A stretch of 64,000 nt of DNA from a bacterium (GCA_905221035.1 CAJNBP010000001.1:1-64000); one strand, 5' to 3'; counted from the stretch's first letter, positions 43,549 to 53,258 are shown. Numbers and translations are program-made. Notes: generated by a model not told the origin, from the letters alone.

Positions 43549-43557
43549 TGTTATAAT
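43549..43557 (+). promoter_or_regulatory. Promoter of the CapA-like gene, extended -10
   Basis: TGTTATAAT, TATAAT at 43552-43557; TTGTGA (43527-43532) is 19 bp upstream. Confidence 0.55.
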
Positions 43558-43597
43558 AAAAAGAAAAGGCTTGCATAAGAAAGTAGGGAGAATGAAG

Positions 43598-44917
43598 ATG
43601 CAAAGAAGACAAGATAGAAATCAGGGTGGTTTAGCTTTTCGTTTTATGAAGGGCTTGGTAAACTTTTTTAGGAGTTATCGCAAGTGGAGCAATAAAGGCT
43701 TTGTGGCGGTACTCTTGCTAGCAGTTGCTTTATCAATGGGCTTGGTCTTGTTGTTTGAAAGCTTCCAAGGAATTCCCTTGACCAGTCAAAAAAAGGATAC
43801 CATTTCTCAAGAAGGGACTAAGCAAAAGTCTCAGGAGCAGGAAGAGGAAAAAACTGCCAGAATTATGGCTCACGGGGATTTGCTCTACCACGATGGACTT
43901 TTCTTTTCAGCTAAAAAAGAAGACGGTACCTATGACTTTCATGAGAATTTTGAGTATGTGACACCTTGGCTTAAGCAAGCAGACTTAGCTATTGGTGATT
44001 TTGAAGGAACCATCAATAAGGATCATTATTTAGCAGGTTATCCTCTCTTTAATGCTCCTGCTGAAGTTATGGATGCTATTAAGGATGCAGGTTATCATGT
44101 TCTAGATTTGGCTCATAATCACATTTTGGATTCGCAAATTGAGGGAGTTATTTCAACGGCTGATATTATTGAGAAAGCTGGAATCACTCCAATCGGAGTT
44201 TATACGCATGAACCACGTGATCAGGCTCCGCTGGTCATTAAGGAAGTGAATGGTATTAAGGTTGCACTTTTGGCTTATTCTTATGGATTTAATGGAATTG
44301 AGCAGTATATTTCTCAGGCAGACTATAATCGTTATCTTTCAGATTTAAACGAAGATAAGATGAAGGCTGAAATTGAACGGGCGGAAAAGGAAGCAGATAT
44401 CACCATTATCATGCCTCAGATGGGTGTTGAGTATCGATTGGAACCAACTGAAGAACAAAAGGCTCTTTATCACAAGATGATCGATTGGGGAGCAGATGTT
44501 ATCTTTGGAGGGCATCCTCACGTTGTTGAACCATCTGAAACGGTTGAAAAAGATGGAGACAAGAAACTCATTATCTATTCAATGGGAAACTTCATTTCCA
44601 ATCAACGGATTGAATCTATGGGAGATGAAGAAAATGCTAAGTGGACTGAACGTGGTGTTCTCATGGATGTGACCATTAAGAAGAAGGATGGAAAAACAAC
44701 TATCGGAACAGCTAAAGCACATCCTACTTGGGTCAATCGAACACCAAAGGGGACCTTTTCACCAGAGGGCTATCCTTTATACCATTATCAAACCTATATC
44801 TTGGAAGATTTCATAGAGGGTGGCAGTCATCGTGACCAATTAGATGAAACGACTAAGGAACGAATTGATACTGCCTACAAAGAAATGAACGAACATGTGG
44901 GATTGAAGTGGGACTAG
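43598..44917 (+). CDS. CapA-like metallophosphatase-fold membrane protein
   Basis: 439 residues. A cytoplasmic basic N-terminus, one membrane helix at about residues 36-55 (GFVAVLLLAVALSMGLVLLF), a Gln/Lys-rich linker, then an extracellular PGA_cap domain of the calcineurin-like fold: IMAHGDLLYHDG, IGDFEG, LAHNHILD and GGHPHVVEP carry the metal-ligand residues. CapA proteins handle polyglutamate capsule in Bacillus; here no polyglutamate synthase genes are present, so the substrate is unknown. The frame is open upstream to 43505, but GGGAG lies 7 nt before the second ATG (43598); an ATG at 43592 is too near. Followed by a HAD gene after 21 nt. Confidence 0.88.
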   Translation: MQRRQDRNQGGLAFRFMKGLVNFFRSYRKWSNKGFVAVLLLAVALSMGLVLLFESFQGIPLTSQKKDTISQEGTKQKSQEQEEEKTARIMAHGDLLYHDGLFFSAKKEDGTYDFHENFEYVTPWLKQADLAIGDFEGTINKDHYLAGYPLFNAPAEVMDAIKDAGYHVLDLAHNHILDSQIEGVISTADIIEKAGITPIGVYTHEPRDQAPLVIKEVNGIKVALLAYSYGFNGIEQYISQADYNRYLSDLNEDKMKAEIERAEKEADITIIMPQMGVEYRLEPTEEQKALYHKMIDWGADVIFGGHPHVVEPSETVEKDGDKKLIIYSMGNFISNQRIESMGDEENAKWTERGVLMDVTIKKKDGKTTIGTAKAHPTWVNRTPKGTFSPEGYPLYHYQTYILEDFIEGGSHRDQLDETTKERIDTAYKEMNEHVGLKWD

Positions 44918-44938
44918 CTTGAATCCAGAGGAAAGTAA

Positions 44939-45766
44939 ATGACGATTAAAGTAATTGCGACAGATATGGATGGGACCTTGCTGGATGCTAGAGGCCAGCT
45001 GGATTTGCCTCGCTTGGAAAAGATTTTAGATCAGTTGGATCAAAGGGGTATTCGTTTTGTCATCGCGACGGGGAATGAAATTCACCGCATGAGGCAATTA
45101 CTGGGGCACTTGGTTGATCGAGTGGTTCTGGTTGTTGCTAATGGGGCTCGTATTTTTGAAAACAATGAACTGATTCAGGCTCAGATTTGGGATGACGCCA
45201 TTGTCGACAAGGCTTTGGCTCATTTCAAGGGTCGAGCGTGTCAAGACCAGTTTGTTGTAACGGGGATGAAGGGTGGTTTCGTCAAGGAAGGTACGATTTT
45301 TACAGAACTTGAAAGTTTTATGACTCCAGAAATGATTGAAAAATTCTACCAACGGATGCATTTTGTAGATGAATTAACATCCGACCTCTTTGGTGGTGTA
45401 CTCAAGATGAGTATGGTTGTTGGTGAGGAACGTTTGAGTTCGGTCTTGGCAGAGATTAATGACCTCTTTGATGGCCGTGTCCGGGCTGTATCCAGTGGCT
45501 ATGGTTGCATTGATATCCTCCAAGCTGGGATTCATAAAGCATGGGGCTTGGAAGAATTACTCAAGCGTTGGGACTTGAACCCCCAAGAAATCATGGCTTT
45601 TGGTGACAGTGAAAATGATGTTGAGATGCTTGAAATGGCTGGAATTGCCTATGCGATGGAAAATGCTGATGACAAGGCCAAAGCTGTTGCGACGGCTCTA
45701 GCACCAGCCAACAGCCAAGGAGGAGTTTACCAAGTCTTGGAAAACTGGTTAGAAAAAGGAGAATGA
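44939..45766 (+). CDS. HAD superfamily (Cof-type) phosphatase
   Basis: 275 residues. IIB-type HAD hydrolase that dephosphorylates sugar phosphates or flavin-type metabolites. Motif I TDMDGTLLD with nucleophile Asp, motif II VIATGNEI, motif III Lys in HKAWGLEEL, motif IV GDSENDVEML. Second of three small-hydrolase genes in a row (CapA-like, HAD, SGNH), tightly spaced, so a common transcript is likely. GAGGAAAG upstream of the ATG. Confidence 0.92.
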   Translation: MTIKVIATDMDGTLLDARGQLDLPRLEKILDQLDQRGIRFVIATGNEIHRMRQLLGHLVDRVVLVVANGARIFENNELIQAQIWDDAIVDKALAHFKGRACQDQFVVTGMKGGFVKEGTIFTELESFMTPEMIEKFYQRMHFVDELTSDLFGGVLKMSMVVGEERLSSVLAEINDLFDGRVRAVSSGYGCIDILQAGIHKAWGLEELLKRWDLNPQEIMAFGDSENDVEMLEMAGIAYAMENADDKAKAVATALAPANSQGGVYQVLENWLEKGE

Positions 45767-45767
45767 A

Positions 45768-46403
45768 GTGGCAGTACAGTTATTAGAGAATTGGCTCCTA
45801 AAGGAACAAGGTAAAATCCAAACCAAGTACCGTCAATTAAATCAGGTTTCTGTTCTAGAGCCAGATATTCTTTTTATAGGGGATTCCATTGTTGAGTATT
45901 ACCCTCTGCAGGAACTGTTTGGGTCTTCAAAGACGATTGTCAATCGAGGAATTCGTGGCTATCAGACAGGGTTGTTACTAGAGAACCTTGATGCGCATCT
46001 ATACGGTGGGGCGGTAGATAAAATTGTCCTTCTGATTGGGACAAATGATATCGGGAAGGATGTTCCTTTGAATGAGGCTCTCAATAATCTCGAAGCGATC
46101 ATTCAATCCATTGCTCGCGATTACCCACTGATAGAGATTAAATTGCTTTCCATTTTGCCAGTCAATGAGGGGGAGGAGTACAAGCAGACGGTTTATATCC
46201 GCACGAATGAAAAGATACAGGAGTGGAATCAAGCCTATAAAGAGCTTACTTCTGCCTATATGCAGGTGAAATTTGTGCCAGTATTTGACAATTTGACAGA
46301 CCAAGCAGGTCAACTCAAAAAAGACTATACTACTGATGGATTGCACCTCAATGTTGCTGGTTATCAGGTTTTATCAAAAGCCTTGAAAAACTATCTTTTT
46401 TAG
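45768..46403 (+). CDS. SGNH/GDSL hydrolase
   Basis: 211 residues. SGNH esterase related to platelet-activating-factor acetylhydrolase beta/gamma subunits. Block I FIGDSIVEYYP (Ser), block II RGIRGYQT (Gly), block III LLIGTNDIGKD (Asn), block V DGLHLNVAGY (Asp-His). No signal peptide, so cytoplasmic. Starts at GTG 45768: the preceding HAD gene ends in TGA one base upstream and AAAAGGAG is at 6 nt; the ATG overlapping that stop codon reads in another frame and stops at once. Substrate unknown. Confidence 0.88.
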   Translation: MAVQLLENWLLKEQGKIQTKYRQLNQVSVLEPDILFIGDSIVEYYPLQELFGSSKTIVNRGIRGYQTGLLLENLDAHLYGGAVDKIVLLIGTNDIGKDVPLNEALNNLEAIIQSIARDYPLIEIKLLSILPVNEGEEYKQTVYIRTNEKIQEWNQAYKELTSAYMQVKFVPVFDNLTDQAGQLKKDYTTDGLHLNVAGYQVLSKALKNYLF

Positions 46404-46419
46404 TTGGTTGATTTCCCTT

Positions 46420-46448
46420 TTGCATTTTTGAGTTAGATAAGGTATAAT
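46420..46448 (+). promoter_or_regulatory. ssrA promoter
   Basis: TTGCAT (46420-46425), 17-bp spacer, TATAAT (46443-46448); RNA 5' end at about 46465 or processed there. Confidence 0.75.
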
Positions 46449-46464
46449 GGTTTTATTGTCTTTT

Positions 46465-46809
46465 GGGGTCGTTACGGATTCGACAGGCATTATGAGGCAT
46501 ATTTTGCGACTCGTGTGGCGACGTAAACGCTCAGTTAAATATAACTGCAAAAAATAACACTTCTTACGCTCTAGCTGCCTAAAAACCAGCAGGCGTGACC
46601 CGATTTGGATTGCTCGTGTTCAATGACAGGTCTTATTATTAGCGAGATACGATCAAGTCTTGTCTAGCGACTTGATAAGAGATTGATAGACTCGCAGTTT
46701 CTAGGCTTGAGTTATGTGTCGAGGGATTGTTAAACTAATACATAACCTATGGTTGTAGACAAATATGTTGGCAGGTGTTTGGACGTGGGTTCGACTCCCA
46801 CCGGCTCCA
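46465..46809 (+). ncRNA. ssrA: Transfer-messenger RNA
   Basis: 345 nt. Rescues ribosomes stalled on broken mRNA. 5' GGGGTCGTTACGGATTCGAC and 3' GGTTCGACTCCCACCGGCTCC form the tRNA-Ala-like part; acceptor stem GGGGTCG/CGGCTCC pairs over seven positions with G-U pairs. The reading frame starts at GCA 46547 and encodes AKNNTSYALAA followed by TAA (46580-46582), the degradation tag known from pneumococcus. The final CCA is not encoded. Partner protein SmpB is not in the window. Confidence 0.98.
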
Positions 46810-46810
46810 T

Positions 46811-46902
46811 TATTCCTTTGCATTCTTTCGTATTCCTTGGTAAAACGTTGCTAAATCAACGTTTTTTATTTTTGTCTTTGGTATTACTTTGCATTCTTTT
46901 GT
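46811..46902 (+). repeat. Short direct repeat flanking the ssrA terminator
   Basis: TATTCCTTTGCATTCTTTCGT (split here: TATTCCTTTGCATT + CTTTCGT; 46811-46831) recurs at 46882-46902 with two mismatches. It lies immediately after the tmRNA 3' end, a favoured integration site, and could be a worn attachment-site duplication. Confidence 0.4.
46842..46870 (+). terminator. ssrA terminator
   Basis: AAAACGTTG/CAACGTTTT stem with 6-nt loop followed by TTATTTTT. Confidence 0.85.
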
Positions 46903-47020
46903 GAAAAAAAGATACAACAAAGGAGTCACAAACAGACCCTAAAGCAGACCCTATTTTTTAAAAAGGGATAGAAAAAGGATACAACATTTGTCGCATCCTA
47001 GAAATAATTTTTCTTTTCCA
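46871..47020. other. Gene-free stretch between ssrA and tRNA-Ser
   Basis: 150 bp with a repeated AGACCCTA, a CCCTATTTTTTAAAAAGGGA inverted repeat and two GATACAACA copies. No ORF is convincing. It may be debris of an integrative element that once used the tmRNA site. Confidence 0.35.
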
Positions 47021-47108
47021 CGGAAGACATGGGATTCGAACCCACGCACGCTGTTACACGCCTACCGCGTTTCCAACACGGCCTCTTAAGCCTCTTGAGT
47101 AATCTTCC
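47021..47108 (-). tRNA. tRNA-Ser (GGA)
   Basis: On the minus strand GGAAGAT/GTCTTCC acceptor stem, loop TTGGAAA with anticodon GGA (plus strand 47072-47074), long variable arm, T-loop GGTTCGAATCC, discriminator G. 88 nt; CCA is not encoded. Reads UCC and UCU serine codons. Confidence 0.96.
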
Positions 47109-47209
47109 AATACTTACTCAAATAGTCTACCATAAAGGCCCTTATCTTGCAATAAAAATTCTGGAAATAAGAAAAATGATAGAATTTGAAGGAAAGTGAT
47201 AAAAAATGC

Positions 47210-47237
47210 TTGACTTTGAAAGAAAGTGTGATAGAAT
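47210..47237 (+). promoter_or_regulatory. fru operon promoter with flanking direct repeats
   Basis: TTGACT (47210-47215), 16-bp spacer, TAGAAT (47232-47237). TTTGAAGGAAAGTGATA (47185-47201) and TTTGAAAGAAAGTGTGATA (47215-47233) are imperfect direct repeats at the promoter, likely sites for the DeoR-type regulator encoded first in the operon. Confidence 0.65.
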
Positions 47238-47243
47238 GAATAG

Positions 47244-47257
47244 TGTAAACGATAACA
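47244..47257. promoter_or_regulatory. cre site of the fru operon
   Basis: TGTAAACGATAACA matches TGWNANCGNTNWCA fully, just downstream of the -10; CcpA would block transcription when glucose is present. Confidence 0.85.
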
Positions 47258-47269
47258 GGAGGTGATTCG

Positions 47270-48010
47270 GTGTTAAAAACAGAGCGGAAGCAGCTGATTT
47301 TAGAGGAGTTAAATCAACATCATGTAGTTTCTCTAGAAAAATTAGTTAGTTTGCTAGAAACCTCAGAATCAACGGTTCGAAGAGACTTGGATGAGTTGGA
47401 AGCAGAAAACAAGCTTCGTCGCGTGCATGGTGGAGCAGAACTCCCCCACTCCTTACAGGAAGAAGAAACCATTCAAGAAAAATCTGTCAAAAACCTTCAA
47501 GAGAAGAAGTTGCTGGCTCAGAAAGCAGCCTCTCTCATCAAGGAACAAGATGTCATCTTTATCGATGCTGGAACAACAACTGCTTTTTTGATTCATGAAT
47601 TGGTCAATAAGAATGTTACAGTCGTGACCAACTCCATTCACCATGCAGCTCAGTTGGTTGAAAAGCAGATTCCGACTGTCATGGTTGGAGGAAGCGTCAA
47701 GACGGCGACAGATGCTAGTATCGGGGGTGTTGCTCTTAACCAGATTAACCAATTACACTTTGACCGTGCCTTTATCGGGATGAATGGTGTGGACGATGGC
47801 TATTATACGACTCCAGATATGGAGGAGGGAGCTGTGAAGCGAGCCATTTTGGAGAATGCCAAACAGACTTATGTCTTGGTGGATTCATCAAAAATTGGAC
47901 AAACTTGCTTTGCCAAGGTAGCCCCACTCAAACGAGCAATTGTTATCACAAGTCAGGGGCATGAGCTCTTGCAGACAATAAAAGAAAAAACGGAGGTAAT
48001 AGAAGTATGA
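47270..48010 (+). CDS. fruR: DeoR-family regulator of the fructose operon
   Basis: 246 residues. N-terminal DeoR helix-turn-helix (ERKQLILEELNQHHVVSLEKLVSLLETSESTVRRDLDELE; key part SESTVRRDLDELE) and C-terminal sugar-phosphate sensor domain with IDAGTTT and MVGG. In the FruR/LacR group the effector is a sugar phosphate, here most likely fructose 1-phosphate. Starts with GTG at 47270 after a full AGGAGGTGAT. Its stop overlaps the fruK start (ATGA). Confidence 0.92.
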   Translation: MLKTERKQLILEELNQHHVVSLEKLVSLLETSESTVRRDLDELEAENKLRRVHGGAELPHSLQEEETIQEKSVKNLQEKKLLAQKAASLIKEQDVIFIDAGTTTAFLIHELVNKNVTVVTNSIHHAAQLVEKQIPTVMVGGSVKTATDASIGGVALNQINQLHFDRAFIGMNGVDDGYYTTPDMEEGAVKRAILENAKQTYVLVDSSKIGQTCFAKVAPLKRAIVITSQGHELLQTIKEKTEVIEV

Positions 48011-48918
48011 TTTATACAGTCACACTCAATCCATCCATTGACTATATCGTGCGCTTGGACCAAGTCCAAGTCGGTAGTGTCAATCGTATGGACAGTGATG
48101 ATAAGTTTGCTGGTGGGAAAGGAATCAATGTCAGTCGTGTCTTGAAACGCTTGGATATTCCTAATACTGCGACTGGATTTATCGGAGGTTTTACTGGTAA
48201 ATTTATCACAGATACCCTTGCAGAGGAAGAAATCGAGACACGTTTTGTCCAAGTGGCAGAAGATACTCGTATCAATGTTAAAATCAAAGCGGATCAAGAA
48301 ACAGAAATCAACGGAACGGGTCCAAACGTGGAACCAGCTCAGTTAGAAGAATTGAAAGCTATTTTGTCTAGTTTGACTGCAGAAGATACAGTCGTGTTTG
48401 CTGGTTCAAGTGCTAAAAACCTAGGAAATGTTATCTACAAGGATTTGATTGCCTTGACGCGTCAGACATGTGCTCAAGTGGTCTGTGACTTCGAAGGTCA
48501 GACCTTGATTGATAGTTTGGACTACCAGCCACTTTTAGTTAAACCAAACAATCATGAACTTGGAGCTATCTTTGGAGTGAAACTTGAAAGTTTGGACCAA
48601 ATCGAGAAATATGCTCGAGAATTGCTGACTAAAGGTGCTCAAAACGTCATTATCTCTATGGCTGGTGACGGTGCCCTTCTTGTCACATCTGAGGGAGCTT
48701 ACTTTGCTAAACCAATTAAGGGAATAGTGAAAAATTCAGTCGGAGCTGGTGACTCTATGGTGGCTGGATTCACAGGTGAATTTGTCAAATCAAAAGACGC
48801 AGTAGAAGCCTTCAAGTGGGGAGTGGCTTGCGGAACAGCAACGACCTTCTCAGATGACTTGGCAACAGCAGAATTTATTAAAGAAACATATGAAAAAGTT
48901 GAGGTAGAAAAACGATGA
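48007..48918 (+). CDS. fruK: 1-phosphofructokinase
   Basis: 303-residue PfkB-family kinase turning fructose 1-phosphate into fructose 1,6-bisphosphate with ATP. MIYTVTLNPSIDY, GGKGINVSRVL (substrate loop) and KNSVGAGDSMVAGFTGE (GAGD anion hole with catalytic Asp) identify it. It could in principle be tagatose-6-phosphate kinase, but the fruA PTS next to it settles fructose. ATGA overlaps on both sides couple it to fruR and fruA. Confidence 0.96.
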   Translation: MIYTVTLNPSIDYIVRLDQVQVGSVNRMDSDDKFAGGKGINVSRVLKRLDIPNTATGFIGGFTGKFITDTLAEEEIETRFVQVAEDTRINVKIKADQETEINGTGPNVEPAQLEELKAILSSLTAEDTVVFAGSSAKNLGNVIYKDLIALTRQTCAQVVCDFEGQTLIDSLDYQPLLVKPNNHELGAIFGVKLESLDQIEKYARELLTKGAQNVIISMAGDGALLVTSEGAYFAKPIKGIVKNSVGAGDSMVAGFTGEFVKSKDAVEAFKWGVACGTATTFSDDLATAEFIKETYEKVEVEKR

Positions 48919-50867
48919 AAATTCAAGACCTATTGAGAAAAGATGTCATGTTGCTGGATTTGCAGGCAACTGAAAAAACTGCTGTCATAGAAGAGATGAT
49001 TAAAAGTTTGGTAGATCACGGTTATGTGACAGATTTTGAAACATTTAAAGAAGGTATTTTGGCGCGTGAAGCTTTGACTTCTACAGGCTTGGGTGAGGGA
49101 ATTGCTATGCCTCACAGCAAAAACGCTGCTGTCAAAGAAGCTACAGTTCTCTTTGCTAAGTCAAATAAGGGTGTTGATTATGAGAGCTTGGATGGGCAAG
49201 CAACTGACCTCTTCTTTATGATTGCAGCTCCAGAAGGTGCCAATGATACTCACTTGGCAGCCTTGGCAGAATTGTCTCAATACTTGATGAAAGACGGTTT
49301 TGCTGACAAGCTTCGTCAAGCAACATCAGCTGACCAAGTCATTGAACTTTTTGACCAAGCTTCAGAAAAAACGGAAGAGCCTGTTCAAGCACCTGCTAAT
49401 GAATCTGGTGACTTTATCGTAGCTGTTACAGCTTGTACGACAGGTATTGCTCACACTTATATGGCCCAAGAAGCCCTTCAAAAAGTGGCTGTTGAAATGG
49501 GTGTTGGGATCAAGGTTGAAACCAACGGTGCCAGCGGTGTTGGAAATCAACTAACTGCAGAAGATATCCGCAAGGCTAAAGCTGTTATCATCGCAGCAGA
49601 CAAGGCCGTTGAAATGGATCGTTTCGATGGCAAACCATTGATCAATCGTCCAGTTGCTGACGGTATCCGTAAAACGGAAGAATTGATCAACTTGGCTCTA
49701 TCAGGAGATGCTGAAGTTTACCGTGCTGCTAATGGAGCAAAAGCTGCAACCGCAAGCAATGAAAAACAAAGCCTTGGTGGTGCCTTCTACAAACACTTGA
49801 TGAGTGGTGTATCTCAAATGTTGCCATTCGTTATTGGCGGTGGTATCATGATTGCCCTTGCCTTCTTGATTGATGGAGCTTTGGGTGTTCCAAATGAAAA
49901 TCTTGGTAATCTTGGTTCTTACCATGAGCTAGCTTCTATGTTCATGAAAATCGGTGGTGCAGCCTTTGGTTTGATGCTTCCAGTCTTTGCAGGTTATGTT
50001 GCCTACTCTATCGCTGAAAAACCAGGTTTGGTAGCTGGTTTCGTGGCTGGTGCTATTGCCAAAGAAGGTTTTGCCTTTGGTAAAATCCCTTATGCCGCAG
50101 GTGGTGAAGCAACTTCAACTCTTGCAGGTGTCTCATCTGGTTTCCTAGGTGCCCTTGTGGGTGGATTTATCGCAGGTGCTTTGGTGCTTGTTATCAAGAA
50201 ATACGTTAAAGTTCCTCGTTCACTTGAAGGTGCTAAATCAATCCTTCTCTTGCCACTTCTTGGAACAATCTTGACAGGATTTGTCATGCTGGCTGTTAAC
50301 ATCCCTATGGCAGCAATCAACACTGCTATGAATGATTTCCTTGGCAGTCTTGGAGGCGGTTCAGCTGTCCTTCTCGGTATCGTCCTTGGTGGAATGATGG
50401 CTGTTGACATGGGTGGACCAGTTAACAAAGCGGCCTATGTCTTTGGTACAGGTACGCTTGCAGCGACTGTTTCTTCAGGTGGTTCTGTAGCCATGGCAGC
50501 AGTTATGGCTGGAGGAATGGTGCCACCGCTTGCAATCTTTGTTGCAACTCTTCTTTTCAAAGATAAATTTACTAAAGAAGAACGTAACTCTGGTTTGACA
50601 AATATCATCATGGGCTTGTCATTTATTACTGAGGGAGCGATTCCATTTGGTGCAGCAGACCCAGCTCGTGCAATCCCAAGCTTCATCCTTGGTTCAGCAG
50701 TAGCAGGTGGACTCGTTGGTCTTGCCGGAATCAAACTCATGGCGCCTCACGGAGGAATCTTCGTCATCGCCCTTACTTCAAATGCTCTTCTTTACCTTGC
50801 CTCTGTCTTGGTAGGAGCAATCGTAAGTGGTGTAGTCTATGGTTACCTGCGCAAACCACAAGCATAA
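48915..50867 (+). CDS. fruA: PTS fructose transporter, EIIABC fusion
   Basis: 650-residue fructose permease that imports fructose as fructose 1-phosphate. Residues 1-150 are EIIA with phospho-His67 in GIAMPHSKN. Residues about 165-265 are EIIB with phospho-Cys174 in VTACTTGIAHTYMA. Residues about 290-650 are the EIIC channel with about nine helices; ITEGAIPFGAADP is the substrate motif. The domain order A-B-C is usual for streptococcal FruA. Last gene of the operon, terminated at 50885-50914. Confidence 0.96.
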   Translation: MKIQDLLRKDVMLLDLQATEKTAVIEEMIKSLVDHGYVTDFETFKEGILAREALTSTGLGEGIAMPHSKNAAVKEATVLFAKSNKGVDYESLDGQATDLFFMIAAPEGANDTHLAALAELSQYLMKDGFADKLRQATSADQVIELFDQASEKTEEPVQAPANESGDFIVAVTACTTGIAHTYMAQEALQKVAVEMGVGIKVETNGASGVGNQLTAEDIRKAKAVIIAADKAVEMDRFDGKPLINRPVADGIRKTEELINLALSGDAEVYRAANGAKAATASNEKQSLGGAFYKHLMSGVSQMLPFVIGGGIMIALAFLIDGALGVPNENLGNLGSYHELASMFMKIGGAAFGLMLPVFAGYVAYSIAEKPGLVAGFVAGAIAKEGFAFGKIPYAAGGEATSTLAGVSSGFLGALVGGFIAGALVLVIKKYVKVPRSLEGAKSILLLPLLGTILTGFVMLAVNIPMAAINTAMNDFLGSLGGGSAVLLGIVLGGMMAVDMGGPVNKAAYVFGTGTLAATVSSGGSVAMAAVMAGGMVPPLAIFVATLLFKDKFTKEERNSGLTNIIMGLSFITEGAIPFGAADPARAIPSFILGSAVAGGLVGLAGIKLMAPHGGIFVIALTSNALLYLASVLVGAIVSGVVYGYLRKPQA

Positions 50868-50884
50868 AAATTAGATAGAAAATG

Positions 50885-50920
50885 AAAAGATTGTACCGTT
50901 TGGTGCAGTCTTTTCTCTTT
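50885..50920 (+). terminator. fruA terminator
   Basis: AAAAGATTGTACC pairs with GGTGCAGTCTTTT (two G-U), loop GTTT, followed by TTTTCTCTTT. Confidence 0.9.
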
Positions 50921-50939
50921 CCGAAAAGCCTGTGAAATA

Positions 50940-50948
50940 TGGTATAAT
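50940..50948 (+). promoter_or_regulatory. Extended -10 promoter giving a leaderless mRNA (ftsK)
   Basis: TGGTATAAT (TATAAT 50943-50948), then AGAAGA, then ATG at 50955. Confidence 0.65.
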
Positions 50949-50954
50949 AGAAGA

Positions 50955-53258
50955 ATGGCAAACAAAAATACAAGTAAAACAAGACGGAGACCGTCTAAAG
51001 CAGAAGTCGAAAGAAAAGAAGCGATTCAACGAATGTTGATTTCAATAGGAATCGCGATTTTATTGATTTTCGCAGCTCTTAAATTAGGGGCTGCAGGTAT
51101 AACTCTTTACAATTTAATTCGCTTGCTGGTGGGGAGTCTAGCTTATCTGGCAATATTTACCCTTTTAATCTATCTCTTCTTTTTCAAGTGGATACGAAAA
51201 CAGGAAGGCCTCCTATCTGGCTTTTTCACTATATTTGCAGGCTTACTCCTGATTTTTGAGGCCTATTTAGTTTGGAAATATGGTTTGGACAAGTCGGTCT
51301 TAAAAGGAACTATAGCTCAGGTTGTGACTGATTTGACTGGTTTTCGAACGACCAGTTTTGCTGGTGGAGGCTTGATTGGTGTTGGACTCTATGTGCCAAC
51401 AGCCTTTCTCTTCTCAAATATCGGTACTTACTTTATTGGTTCTATCTTGATTTTAGCAGGCGCTCTCCTAGTTAGTCCTTGGTCTGTTTACGATATTGCT
51501 GAATTTTTCAGTAGAGGCTTTGCTAAATGGCGGGAAGGGCATGAGCGTCGAAAAGAGGAACGCTTTGTCAAACAAGAAGAAAAAGCTCGCCAAAAGGCTG
51601 AGGAAGAGGCTAGATTAGAAAAAGAAGCGGCTGAGAAAGCCTTACTAGATTTGCCTCCTGTCGATATGGAAACGGGTGAAATTCTGAATGATGATGTTGT
51701 GCTTGACGTTCCTCCTGTTCCAGAAGAAGAGTGGGTGGGACCAGAAATCATCTTGCCTCAAGCTGAACTTGAATTCGCTGAACAGGAAGATGGCTCTGAT
51801 GATGAAGATGTTCAGGTCGATTTTTCAGCCAAGGAGGCTCTTGAATACAAACTTCCAAGTTTACAACTTTTTGCCCCAGATAAACCAAAGGACCAGTCTA
51901 AAGAAAAGAAAATTGTCCGAGAAAATATCAAAATCTTGGAAGAAACCTTTGCTAGCTTTGGTATCAAGGTGACGGTGGAACGGGCTGAAATTGGGCCATC
52001 AGTGACCAAGTATGAAGTCAAGCCAGCAGTTGGTGTACGGGTTAACCGCATTTCCAATCTAGCAGACGACCTCGCTCTTGCCTTGGCCGCTAAGGATGTC
52101 CGAATCGAAGCACCAATTCCTGGGAAATCCCTAGTCGGAATTGAGGTTCCTAACTCTGAGATTGCGACTGTATCCTTCCGCGAACTATGGGAACAATCTC
52201 AAACGAAAGCAGAAAATCTCTTGGAAATTCCTCTAGGGAAGGCGGTTAATGGCACAGCAAGAGCTTTTGACCTTTCTAAAATGCCCCACTTGCTCGTCGC
52301 GGGTTCAACAGGTTCAGGGAAGTCAGTAGCAGTTAACGGTATTATCGCTAGCATTCTCATGAAGGCAAGACCAGACCAAGTCAAATTTATGATGGTTGAC
52401 CCCAAGATGGTTGAGTTATCGGTTTACAATGACATTCCTCATCTCTTGATTCCAGTTGTAACCAATCCACGCAAGGCCAGCAAGGCCCTGCAAAAGGTTG
52501 TGGATGAAATGGAAAATCGTTATGAACTTTTTGCTAAGGTGGGAGTTCGTAACATTGCAGGCTTTAATGCCAAGGTAGAAGAGTTTAATGCCCAGTCTGA
52601 ATATAAGCAGATTCCACTGCCACTCATTGTTGTGATTGTGGATGAGTTGGCTGACCTCATGATGGTGGCCAGCAAGGAAGTAGAAGATGCCATTATCCGA
52701 CTTGGACAGAAGGCGCGTGCTGCCGGTATCCACATGATTCTTGCAACCCAGCGTCCATCTGTTGATGTCATCTCTGGGTTGATTAAGGCCAATGTTCCGT
52801 CACGTGTGGCATTTGCGGTTTCATCTGGTATAGACTCTCGTACGATTTTGGATGAAAATGGAGCAGAAAAACTGCTTGGTCGAGGCGACATGCTCTTTAA
52901 ACCGATTGATGAAAATCATCCAGTTCGTCTGCAAGGTTCCTTTATCTCCGATGATGATGTTGAACGCATCGTAAACTTTATCAAGGATCAGGCGGATGCA
53001 GATTACGATGAGAGTTTTGATCCAGGTGAGGTTTCTGAAAATGACGGTGAATTTTCAGAGGGTGAAGCTGGTGGAGATCCGCTTTTTGAAGAAGCCAAGG
53101 CTTTGGTAATCGAAACTCAGAAAGCCAGCGCATCCATGATTCAGCGTCGTTTGTCAGTTGGATTTAACCGTGCGACCCGTCTCATGGAAGAGCTTGAGAT
53201 GGCAGGTGTCATCGGTCCAGCTGAAGGTACCAAACCAAGAAAAGTATTGCAACAATAA
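50955..53258 (+). CDS. ftsK: DNA translocase FtsK/SpoIIIE
   Basis: 767-residue septal DNA pump that clears chromosome ends from the closing septum. Residues 1-30 are basic, residues about 30-180 hold four or five membrane helices, residues 190-300 are a charged linker (many Glu/Lys), and residues about 320-700 are the motor: Walker [17 protein letters not shown], Walker [13 protein letters not shown]. Residues 705-767 are the winged-helix gamma domain that reads KOPS-like DNA signals ([23 protein letters not shown]). The -10 box is 6 nt before the ATG, so the mRNA is probably leaderless. Confidence 0.96.
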   Translation: MANKNTSKTRRRPSKAEVERKEAIQRMLISIGIAILLIFAALKLGAAGITLYNLIRLLVGSLAYLAIFTLLIYLFFFKWIRKQEGLLSGFFTIFAGLLLIFEAYLVWKYGLDKSVLKGTIAQVVTDLTGFRTTSFAGGGLIGVGLYVPTAFLFSNIGTYFIGSILILAGALLVSPWSVYDIAEFFSRGFAKWREGHERRKEERFVKQEEKARQKAEEEARLEKEAAEKALLDLPPVDMETGEILNDDVVLDVPPVPEEEWVGPEIILPQAELEFAEQEDGSDDEDVQVDFSAKEALEYKLPSLQLFAPDKPKDQSKEKKIVRENIKILEETFASFGIKVTVERAEIGPSVTKYEVKPAVGVRVNRISNLADDLALALAAKDVRIEAPIPGKSLVGIEVPNSEIATVSFRELWEQSQTKAENLLEIPLGKAVNGTARAFDLSKMPHLLVAGSTGSGKSVAVNGIIASILMKARPDQVKFMMVDPKMVELSVYNDIPHLLIPVVTNPRKASKALQKVVDEMENRYELFAKVGVRNIAGFNAKVEEFNAQSEYKQIPLPLIVVIVDELADLMMVASKEVEDAIIRLGQKARAAGIHMILATQRPSVDVISGLIKANVPSRVAFAVSSGIDSRTILDENGAEKLLGRGDMLFKPIDENHPVRLQGSFISDDDVERIVNFIKDQADADYDESFDPGEVSENDGEFSEGEAGGDPLFEEAKALVIETQKASASMIQRRLSVGFNRATRLMEELEMAGVIGPAEGTKPRKVLQQ

